NCBI GenBank assembly: GCA_916700875.1
Contig: CAKAKS010000039.1
Location: forward strand, 21,074,367 to 21,138,366
Source: Sebastes aleutianus
Taxonomy: Eukaryota; Chordata; Actinopteri; Perciformes; Sebastidae
Reading direction: 5' to 3'
Length of the DNA stretch: 64,000 nucleotides
The notes beneath the pieces are model-generated. The model worked only from the letters and a program-made list of their open reading frames with translations. It was not told the DNA's origin and searched no databases. The stretch's first letter is position 1, and each line of letters starts with the position of its first letter. Of the stretch, positions 46,901 through 58,900 are shown in pieces. Both the position numbers and the translations under genes were made by a program.

Positions 46901-49900
46901 GATCGACAGCGAGGACAAACTCTCCTGGGGGCGGGGGAGATGCAGTGTTTGTGTAATTACACTCACTGCCAGAAGGGGGAGACAAAAGTTCCTCACTCCA
47001 GCTTTAAGATCTGTGTGTTGGATCATTTTGTCAGCGAGCCTCCACCTGGACACTGTGAGCAGCTGGCCTGCTTGTTGACCTGCCTGGGGCTTGAGTTAAG
47101 GCGAGGGCATGAAGATGACCGTGGTGATGATGAGGAGGGCCGGGTGTGTCGGTGAAAAGTGTGGGAGGGTGTGCACAGTGTAACAGGGAGAAGAGAGGGG
47201 TTGGGAGGAGGGTGAGGGAGGGGGGGGCGGGGGAGGGCTGCATTCGGGAAGAGGCGGAGAACTTACCTCACACTACAGCCATGCCAGAGGGAGCAGAATA
47301 CAGAAGAGAGCAGAGGTTAGAGCGCGAGAGGGGAGAAGCAGGAGGAGGGGACTGCTGTCTCGCAGAAAGGTCTGGGGGGGTAGGAGCCCCGGCCTGGGGA
47401 GGCAGGGGCCCAAAGCGGGGGAGAAGGGAGGAGAGAGAAGAGGCATAAAGAGAGTCAGAGGTTCAAGGAAGAAGAAGTGAGGAGGAAAGAATATGGAAGA
47501 AGTGAGGAGACAGCAGAGAAATGTAATGAAGATGAAGTGAAAGTGAGAGATAACCAGAGGTAGAAGAGAAGAGCAAGATATACAGCAGTTATCCATCCGT
47601 TGTATGCCAGAATGGGAAGAGGAAAAGAGAAAAAGGGAAAGAGCAAGTTTTGAGGAAGGAAAGGAGAAGGAGGAGGAGGAGGAGGAGGAGGAGGAGGATG
47701 AAGTCAGGTAGGATACGATGCGGCACAAGCAGAGGAGTGAGCATGACCACATGATCAAACACATCAGTGACATTAAGCAGCAGGGAGGAAAGGCGTGTGG
47801 AGCAAAAAAGAAAGAGATTGAGCAAGGGGTAGGAGTGAGAGGAAGAAATGTGTGAAGGAGTGGAGGAGTGGTGAACAGAGAGAAATAAACAACAGAGCAA
47901 AGTGTGAGGATCACGGTCACTCTTTTCAGCAGACACTGTTGAAAACCGTGCGAGAGCGAGGGGGAGGGAGCGGGAGAGGTCACGACCACGTAGACCAGGG
48001 ACAGCTCAGGTTAGGCATTGAATGTGTGTGTTTGTGTGTGTGTGTGTGTGCAGCATGAAATATTAGAGTGCCGTACGTGGTTGTTGTATGCAGCATTTGA
48101 AATGCATTGGGTACTCATCTGAATGAACAATCGGAGGGAACATTGCTCTGATACCCACAGCAACATGCAGAAAATGCATTCAAAATGCTTTATGATCAGA
48201 ATATGCTAGCTGAGTATTGACCATGTTCATGATATCTTCAGTGCCCTGCAGAATCTCCAGCTTTGCCACTTTGATTTGAAAACTCCTCCACATAAAAAAA
48301 ATGTTTACTGATCCTGGTTACAGACTAAAATGTAACATGAATGTAAAAAGAGGAAGAAAGAAAGATCAGTGAATCAGTGCAGGGTGTCTAAAAATTCCAA
48401 ATTTAGGATGAAGATTTGAGACATTTTTTTATTCCCAGCAGAATGTAATGTGGGACTATTTTTGAACTTGAAATGAATGTGAAAATTAAAACCAGTCAGA
48501 CTATGGGCCTGTCTGACAACGCTAAGGTCACAGTAGGACAAAGACACGCTGTCATAGATGTGACGCCACCTTCACAGTTTTTGTACTGTATATAGTATGA
48601 TCAGTGTTCTGTGTCATGCCTTATAATGGCCCCCAGGGGGCAGGCGGGCTAACTGTAAATGAGTGAATACTGTAATTTATGAATGAATATGTGAATGGGT
48701 GCTTCACATCTAATGAGTGCTTCAGTATGAAAACAAATGGCAACATTTTAAAGAATGTTTGAAAGACTTCAATTAATTAAATAATTTAACTATATTATAT
48801 GTATTCACGGCCTTTTAAAGTTTTAAGTATGATATACTTTCAAGACTTTGCTGTCACAGTTAAATTTGTTTTAATGCCACCAATTTCTTTAACGCATTAT
48901 TGCAACGTGCAATTTTTAGGTTGTAGCGGGCTCAGTTTTAAAGCTAGAGAGAAGTTATTGGTATCATATGAAACTGGAAAAGGAATCAAGGTAAGGAATC
49001 CATTGGTACCAACCATGAAAAAAAACAGGAAAAACTGGCATGGCCATGTTCAAAGGGGTCCCTTGACCTCTGACATCAAGATATGTGAATGTAGGTTCAT
49101 TTTGAACAGATAAAAAATGTGCGATTAATTTGCGATTAATCACGATTAACTACAGACATTCATGCAATTCATCGCATTTATATATTGTGATTGATTGACA
49201 GCCCTACTCTTTAGACAATTCAGTGAAAAAATACATTCTTGACCAGTTATTTGTATGGGAGATGCATGGGTTCTACAAGACACCGAAAATATGATGATCT
49301 GACAGCAGGAGTTGATCTGTCGTACACAGAGCAGCCATCCACAAACACAATTCTTCACAGCAAAGCACACTGCAGTCACTTTTCTACTCTGACACCAGAA
49401 GCCGTGATGAGCTCACAGTATATGTGTGTGTAGACTGTATTCCTGTGTTTATGAGGGACCGTTTCTACAGGTGAGGCTGAGGCAGAGGTAGAGACGGGGG
49501 GCAGATCGGGGCTCTTTTGGGGACCAGTCTGGGGTGCCGGGGGCCGGCTGGGAATTGGGTACTCACAGAACTACTTCCACATGGTCCAACGCCCACTGGT
49601 CATGTCCTGCACCGTCTTGGCGCGGCTGCCACCATCGCAGCATCACCCCTTTAACTCTCGCCTCTCTGGAGAGACCATGGGAAACATTGTAGGGTCAGTG
49701 AGGGATAACAAGTATGTCAATGATTATAGTCGCTTCAAACCAGCCTAATGAAGATTACTTACTAGCTGATGGTCTATTAGAAAGTGACAACTCCAATATC
49801 TTTTATCAATGACTAACATTTAGTTAGTAAAAGATTAATTCTCATTAATAAAGCGATTGTTTACACCTTATAAAACCTTTATAAACGGTGCCTTATTAAA

Positions 49901-52900
49901 AAAACAGTATGTTTAAACTGAGTGTCTCTGTGCGTCACTCACAGTGGAATATTGTAGGAGACTCTCTGGGCCTTTATGAAGTCTTTGGGCTGGTGCTGGG
50001 CGATTACGTGCCAGCTGACTCCGTTGTTGACGCTGTATTGCAGCAAGACGGCCCGGTCAACTGTGTCAGCCTGATCCAGAGCTATGTTACAGCTGTCTGT
50101 CTGAGCCACGCTGCCGATCTGCAGCACAAACATGATCTTACTGTAGGGAGACAGAGAAGGAAAGAAAAAGAGAAAACATTACAGGTTGATAATACCGATC
50201 CTGATGTGCGGTAAACTAATCTGAGGTAGGTAGGTGAACGTTTACATAATTAGTTTATGTACAGTATATTTTAGCTGTACCTGTACCTAGCTCTTGTGAG
50301 GTCCAGCGGTTTGGTAACTGCCTGCCTCATCTTACAGCCATTGAAGTAAAGTGAGTCTCCGTGGGCATGCGGTGAGAGCTGCCCACAGCCGCTGCCCACT
50401 CCGCCACCCTGGATCAACTGCCAGCTCTCCAGAGACACACTGCCGGACTCAAAGTTGTCCTTGATGGAGCTGGGCAGGTCACTGCTGGAGAGGGAGCAGT
50501 CGTCACCTGTTGAGGTGAGAGGAAGCAGAGGGGAGGTGAGAGGAAGCAGAGGAGAGGTGATGAAACTGGATGAAATGAAGATCACAGGCCAGTCGATGTT
50601 GGGGTTGACATACAACAGTGCAATGGAACCATACAGCAACTGTGTAAGGTTTCAGCTACTGTGACGGGTTTACTTTCTTCACTTGCATCATTTTACTTCA
50701 CAAAGAAGCTCCACTACTTAGCACATTTCTTCTGAACAGTACCAATGATAAAGAACTCTGTGTGCATCTGGAAGTTTGAATATAATATGCTGATTGTGGC
50801 CCACCATGGTATCCCTCATCACAGATGCAGACCACTCCGTTTGTACAGTAGCCGTGGCCGCTGCAGAGCCCCGGGCAGGCCTCGCCGATGTAAACGTGGT
50901 CCACGCCCCAGCTCTGACGCTCTCCCGTCCCCTCCTTTTGAATCCAGCGGAACTGGGTAGCCCTGGAAATATACAACAAATCACAGAAGCATTACGCAGC
51001 TTCAAATGGCAACAGAGAGAACTGCTGCCTGTTCTTCTGCTGATATGTATAAAAGTATGAATTGAGACCAAAAATGCACCATCGTGAAGTCATGATATGT
51101 GTCAGTGCTATCTTTGTGCCCCTACCCTGAGGAGACGTGGTCTGGCAGCTGCACAGTGACCCTGGTCCATGTTGAGCTGTTGACTGGACTGTAGATCGTG
51201 GACTCGTGGAACTGGAAGGGAGAGCAGCCCACGTTGTTGACTGAGGAGGGGAGGCACTCTGACTGTACCAGCTGCCACGAGTCAGACCTGGAGGAGAGAG
51301 AGTCAGAGCTGAAACCTGTCCATGTAAAAGTAGATTCTACAGTGTGAAAGAAAAATAATAATATTAAGTAAGGTTTAAATGGTGGGTGTAGAGTCAGGCT
51401 AGTGGTTTATGCTATTGAGGCTATTGACCTGACATTTAACACTGATGTTTTAGATCATGTCTTGGCACCACCTGCTCTGACTGCCAGGTCAGCTTATGAT
51501 AAATCTCTATTTCCACAATGGCTGGAAAAATGTTCAAGCCTTGTCTAGATTTTGAGGGTTAACTGTTGGAATAGGAAATATACTCCAGCAAATAAAAAAA
51601 TTAGCCTGAACATGCAAGGTATTCATTTCAAACAGTTGTTTTATAACCATATTAAAGGGTTTTCCTTTATTAGGACTAGTGGTGCAACGGTTCCACAAGC
51701 CCCCGGTTCAGTTTGTATTGCGGTATTACTATCATTGATTGATAGTAATGAATGATATTTCTATATTATATGAAGCCAATACACTGATTTTAAACATGAA
51801 ATAAGGCAGGCTACTTAATGGTCAGTAGGGCTATGTTTAAATAATTGCCTCTTTTATGCGTCTAGCAACTCATTAAATAATTAGCAGGCCTGTATGTAAT
51901 AGTGGTGCAACAGCCCAAGCCCACGATTCGGTTAGTTACGGTTTGGTTTTGCATCCTCTATTAGGACCTCTCTCTGTCTTTCTTACCTTGCATCCTTCCT
52001 GTACTGCAGCAGGACAGAATGATGGTCTCCACAGGTGTCTGCCTCACAACCGACAACAATCTGCATCAACAAGACAGAGGTACAGTGAAGCACTAATGCC
52101 TCCATGTACCAGACAACAGACAGCTTTTAACATAGCAGGTTTGTGACTCTCTTGCAGTACTGTACCTTAAACTGTAGAATATATCCAGGCTGCACTATGA
52201 GTTCTCTAGTGGCCAGGATGTTGTGTGTCTTGTCTTGGTTCTTGTTTGGCCAGTACAGGTGGAAGGAGGGGTTTCCACAGAAGCCGGCTGTGCGCACAGC
52301 ATTAGGATAGAAACTCCAGCTTTCCTCATGAGAAACACCCTCTGGTGACATGAACAGAGAAGAGGAGGAAGAGTTGAAGTGATTTCCAGAACATGAAATA
52401 ATTTGTCAAGACAGGTGAGCTGACCTGGGTCAGGTTACATCAACACACACCATCATCAAAGGTGTCAAGCAGAGTGGGTGGGTTGATGTCTGACCCCCCC
52501 ACCAGGATGTTGTCTACGGCCCACTGGGCTCTCTCCAGGCTGGGGGTGGCGAGGCCAGAGGAAATGGTAAATGGTTGCCACCAGCGCAGACGAGTAGCAT
52601 TGGTCAGAGCTCCCTCTGGGAGGACGATATAATCTCTCCTCACTGACACGTACTTCAGATAGTCCATCTCATGCAGCAGCGTCCAGGACACGCCTGCAGG
52701 AACACATATGGACAGAATGAGAAAATTAAAGAAAAGAAGAAATCAAAATGCACAATGCACTGTATGCACGCATGTTGTTAGCGCACCTCCATCCGTAGAG
52801 TAGTCCAGCAGCACTCCCTCTCTACGACAAGTTGGACGGTGGCACATTGTCATGTTATCTTCACTCCCAATCCTGGCCCAGTACTCCACAAACCTATCCA

Positions 52901-55900
52901 CAAAAACACAGTTCAACATGTATGTAGAGCAGCACAATATTTAAAGATAAACAGAGACAGAAGTTGAGTACTAACTTTGCTCCGCGGAGGTCCAGATCTG
53001 CAGTGACAGCCTGTCTGGCGTCAGCCCCTCCAAAGTACAGGGCCGTTCCCTCTACCAAGACACCACAGTCTGTACAGGGCCGACCGCCCTCCAGCACCTG
53101 CCACTGAGGGCCTGCTGATCCCTCCCAGTCAAAACGCTCCTTCAGAGACGCCTACAGAAAAAACACACATCTCTGAATCATGGACCTTCTCGGACAGCTA
53201 AATTCTACTGTTTTCTTTTGTATTTTTAAAGGAGAGACACTTCAGGCAAAATTGTTTTTCTTGCACTGGTCAAATTTTTAGATTTTGGGCTATTTTGCTT
53301 CCATAACATGTCTTCTTTCAGACGAGTGGAAAGAAAACATCCAAAATACACATTTAGGTGTTTATTTTACCACTTTGTCTATTTGTGTCTGTAGATTTAT
53401 CCTAAATTCACCAAAAGTTAGCATTAGATAATGCCTCATTTTCATATTTAAACATATAGTTTCAGAAAATGGTAATATCTATTAGTTAAAGATTTTTATC
53501 CTATTCACCTGTAGTGTCAAAATGTATGAAATTTTACAATACATATCTTTAAAGGCTGTTTTCTCAAAATTAGGTTTTTCTCTGAGCCAGAAATCCTCAC
53601 TTCAGTAGCTCTTGCATCCACCAAACTTTCCAGTTTCATTCCTATCTATATTCTGAACGTTTCTACAAAGGGGTTTGTTCATATATCATTCATAGCCGGA
53701 TTTATAGAACATTTTATTAAAAACATTGCAAAAATGTGTTTTATAGCTGTTGACAGTATTTATGGAGTGATAAAAAGAGAAATCCAAAATTCCCTCAGTA
53801 AAAACCTTTAACTCTAATATGTCAACAAAATGAAACAAGAATTTTGAACCTGACTTTATCCAATGTTCAGATTTCTGTTCTGGAAATATATTCAAATTAG
53901 CACACATTTGATAAGGTAATGCCTCTGTCATTTGCATTTTTAAACATAACATTTCAGAAAACTTGTAAAACAAAAAATAATTGTCTTAATGTAAGTAATC
54001 AACTGGGGAGGTTTCATTGCGATATCTATTAAGTTTTTTTTGAGTGGGAGCCAGATTCTACCTTTAGAGCAGTGCTGGCGTAGCAGTTTGGTCCAGTGAA
54101 TCCTGGGTCACAGAGACAGCGCTGATCTAGGCAATCTCCATGTCCCCCACAGTGGCCGTCACACGCCGGCCCGATGTAAAAGTTCTCCACACCCCACTGA
54201 ATGTCTGAGTGCTGCTGGAAAAACCGGAACCGCACCGCACTGGGAAAAAAAGACAGGATAGGTTAGTCAAACTACATGCATACTATTTCCATAATTTATA
54301 CGACAACAGTTTTAAAAATGTATATGATGACAATAATTCCGTATATCAATAATTTAGGTCAAGCATGCCTTGATGTTCCAATTAAATATGAAGCAGTGCT
54401 GTATGTTTTGTGAGGGTAGATACGAGGGAGGATGACTCACGTGTCAGCCAGGCTGTCAGGCAGCGGATAGACGGCCCTCTTCCAGCTTTCAGCAGGGAAG
54501 AAGACTGACGGCTGGGAGATCTGACCTCCACAGCGGGGGTCAGCAGGCAGGCACTGGGGCACCAGGTACTTCCAGGTCACTCCAAAGTCCACTGAATACT
54601 GAACATGGATTTGTCGGTCTGCATGACGCTCTGGCACACTGCAGCCTACTGCAATCTAAATCAACACACAGATATTAACAAGGTCACCAACATAGAAAAT
54701 AGGCCACATTGAGACAATTATAAAGTCAGCCTAGTATAACCACAGTTTGCTGTTTAGCGGATTGTTTAGGTCACTAATTTTATCTTTTATAATGTGTTTC
54801 TCGATGCTTTTAATGTTTTCTGTAAAGCGCTTTGAATTGCCTTGTTGCTGAAATGTGCTATATAAATGAACTTGCCTTACCTTCTGACTTAATACCATAT
54901 AAAGGTGTAATACTTTAGAGTACAATGAACATCACACAACACAAATAAATATTTATATTGCCTATGTATTTTAGGCTCATTAGTTACCTTGAACTGCATG
55001 ACCCAGCCTTTGTCAGGAATAATATCATGTGTGACAGCGTACACCTCTCTCCCATCAGCATTGCCACACACCATCACTCCATCAGGAGAACTGCAGAAAC
55101 GCTGCACTGAACAGTCCTCTGAGAACAACCAATGATCGCTCACTGAGAAAACAAAGACATAAAGAGAAGCAAAAATGAGATAGTTATAAGACCAAGAGGT
55201 CTCTGTTTGATTGAGGCATTGATTCAGAAATACCAATAGGTGTTTCCTCCTGCTCGCTCAGCTGCCCTATCCTCCCTGAGGTCCCATCAGCAGGAGCTCT
55301 CTCATGGTTAGGCAGCGCCACCCCTCCAAATGTGTCAGATATCTGCGCTCGTGGGTCCGAGCCTGCGATGAGGACGTTATCCAGAGCCCAGTCACTGTGG
55401 TCTGCTCCCTCATGTTGAGGCTGCCACCAGCGCACACGCACTCCTTCCTGACGGGCAGCAGGGGGCAGCAGCACATTCACAAACCTGAACACAACATACA
55501 GAAACATAAAGAAAGTCACAGATATCCTGCAGGACAGGTAGTTATTATGTCCATGTATCGCTGGTGAAAACACTCACCCAGGCTTGGTGTACAGATCATA
55601 GAAGATCTCTGTCAGTAGGTGCCAGTTGATTCCTCCATTCAGACTGTACTCCAGCAGCACACCCTGGTTACGGTTGCTAGGTGGGATCATGCAGCCGTAC
55701 ATGAAGTAGAACTGGATGAACTCAGCGTTGGTCAGGTTCAGGTCCACTGTCACCAGCTGACGGCTGCAAGTCTGTGCACACACACATAGAGAAATGTAGT
55801 CTGAGTCAATCAGAGGCTCAGCCAGTACAGGCCTGTGATGGATGGATACATCGGTCTCTCTTTCCATTTTTCTATTCACAGTAGGGCTGTCAAAGTTAAC

Positions 55901-58900
55901 TCGATAATAACGCATTAACGCACATTTTTTTAATGCCACTAATTTCTTTAACGCATTATTGCAAATTGCAATTTTTAAGGTTGTAGTGGGCTCAGTTTTA
56001 AAGCTAGAGTGAATCATCAGTGAATGGCTTCATATGAAACTAGAAAACCAAAGGAATCCATTGGTACCAACCATGTCATACTAGTTTGTCGTGAAGGAAA
56101 TTAAATAACGCTCCAATGTTACTCTAAATTTCGGTGAGGCAAGGCCATTTTCAAAGGGGTCCCTTGACCTCTGACCTCAAGATATGTGAATGAAAATGGG
56201 TTCTATGGGTACCCACGAGTCTCCCCTTTACAGACATGCCCACTTTATGATAATCACATGCAGTTTGGGGCAAGTCATAGTCAAGTCAGCACACTGACAC
56301 ACTGACAGCTGTTGTTGCCTGTTGGGCTTGAGTTTGCCATGTTATGATTTGAGCATATTTTTTAAAATGTAGTACCTGTGAAGGTTTATGGACAATATTT
56401 GTCATTGTTTTGTGTTCTTAATTGATTTCCAATAATAAATATATACAAACATTTACATAAAGCAAGCATATTTGTCCACTCCCATGTTGATAAGAGAATT
56501 AAATACTTGACAAATCTCCCTTTAGGATACATTTTGAATAGATAAAAATGTGCGATTAATTTGCGATTAATCATGATTAAATATTTTATTCGATTGACAG
56601 CCCTAAGTTACAGCATTCTCTATTTAACTGTCTCATCCTTCTTAAAACAAATCCAAAAGTGTCAAATATGTATGCTATTTTTATTACAGAGAACATTACT
56701 GAAACATAAACAGAATAATAAAATTGACTTAGGTAAAGTTTGACCTGTAACCAAAGTGGTCATTTGTCTTGATACAGCTTAATGCAACACTTTTAACAGC
56801 TGCTCTTTAGAGGTTTCTCTGGCAGGGTGTCCGTCCACATTAAGATCGGCCTGTCAATTGGAATCCATTTCCGACAATGCCCTAAGTGCCTCGGGAAAAC
56901 TTAAGCTGACAAAAGGGCTGACACCAGATTGATACTCGAAGCAGCAGATTTCAGATACTGTTAGATGTCTCTCTTTTCTAACTATCTCTGTATCATCTTT
57001 TTGCCACATTCATCAGCACATGTCAGTGTTTTTGTAGTCTTTATTGTTCTTTCTGTCCCTACCTTGCGTAGATTGAGAGGTGGGTTAATGCACAGCTAAT
57101 ATTCACATGAAGATATCATAACCCAGTGGAGAACAAAACGACTGGAGAATTAAAAAAAAAGAGAACTTGTGAAGGGAAAACTAGATCATTTTAATCTGTA
57201 ATAACCAGTGCATATAGTAAATGCCCCAGAGGATGTGTGAAAACTGTATTTCAGAATATGAATGCATTTAATGGCATTTATCCTCCACCAAATCCCTGGT
57301 TGGGGAGCATTTCACGATAGAAAAGAACCAAACAACGAGGGTATAGACGTATATTTACCCCACTGAAGTGCAGAGCAGCTCCAGAGGCCACGGCTCCACA
57401 CACAGTGCTGAGTTTCCCACCGGTGAGTACGTGCCAGTGGCTGAGCGACGGAGCTCGACTGAAGCTGTCCTTCAGCTGGGAGGGCAGAGGAACCACAGGC
57501 TCATCGCAGTACTCTCCACCCCACTCTGTGTCACACCTGGGGAGGATGGTGGAGTCAGATACAAATAATCAGACTCAAAGACAAACTGGCTAAACTTTGT
57601 TTGTTCTGTTGGTAAGACTGTTGATAAGGCAATACACTCTTCTGTGAACTGTAAATTTGTATTATATGACATTGTTTATTACAAATGTATAATTATAATT
57701 CTTATACTTTGTATGACCTCTTATGTGGAGAGTTGTGTTTTGAAAGTTTCAACTGTTAAAAGTACAATAAAAACAGTTTTGAAAAAAAAAAAAAGACACA
57801 CTGGCCATCACGTTATAGCTCTGTAGGCATATAAATTAACCTACAAAACAACATGGTCACACAGTTATACAAAGCTTGAGAAAATAAGGTATTTAAATTA
57901 AAAATGTGTATTTCACTTTCACAACATCCATCCATCCATTAACATCCGCTTATCCGGGTAGGGGTCACGGGGGCAGCAGGCTTAGCAGGGTATTCCAGAC
58001 ATCCCTCTTCCCAACAACATTTTCCAGTTCTTCCTGGGGGACCCTGAGGCGTTCCCAGGCTAGACGAAATATATAGTCTCTCCAGCGTGTTCTGGGTTTA
58101 CCCCGGGGCCTCTTACTAGTTGGACGTGCCCGGAAAACCTCCAAAGGGAGGCGTCCAGGAGGCACCTGATTAGATGCCCGAACCACCTCAGCGGGCCCCT
58201 TTCAACACAAAGGAGCCTCGGCTCTACTCCGAGCTCCCTCCGGATGTCTGAGCTCCTCACCCTATCGCCATTACTTACACACAGGAGCTCTGTTGGCAGC
58301 GTCCGTGTCCGGAGCACATATCTGGGCAGCCATCTCCAATGTAGAGGTTGTCCAGAGCCCAGGTCTGCTGCTTGTCAAAGGGAGCCTGCTGGAACCAACG
58401 GAACCGTGTGGCTGGAGACCTAAACACATAAATTAAAGCCACTCACTGATACATCTCACAGGTTAAGTTGACATAAATTATATACAGCAGCAAAGGGATT
58501 AAACTGTAAATCCTAACATTGGCACTTTATGCTTATGAAATGAGTATACTGCAGAATCAGGATATGCGACACAAGTTTGTCCACGCGTGAGTTCAGGGCA
58601 TTGCTGACCTGGCGTATGATGGGATGGGCAGGGTAACACGGCCCCACTTGTTGTAAATGTCAGACACCAGCAGCCTCTGCAGGGTGTAGGAGGAGCAGTC
58701 GGGGCTTGTAGGCAGACAGTCTCTGACCACAGGCTGCCAGGTCAGACCCAGATCCAGAGAATACTCCAGCTCTACGGCTGCAGACGAAACACAAATGTCA
58801 ACATTATGTATGTTCAAGAAACGGCATAATCAACTTCAAACATGAACAGCTTTACAGTCTGCTTCTTTTAACTTCTTGATATAGCTGTATTTCACTAAAG

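Noticed and set aside
47273..47989. 238-codon minus-strand open frame, longest in the window
   Set aside because: It is the complement of a polypurine tract, rich in Ser, Leu and Phe, with no domain and no splice context; low complexity only.
58060..58317. Single gene-like frame joining reelin and LINE sequence
   Set aside because: It is read-through from exon 58279-58419 across its donor into the inserted LINE.
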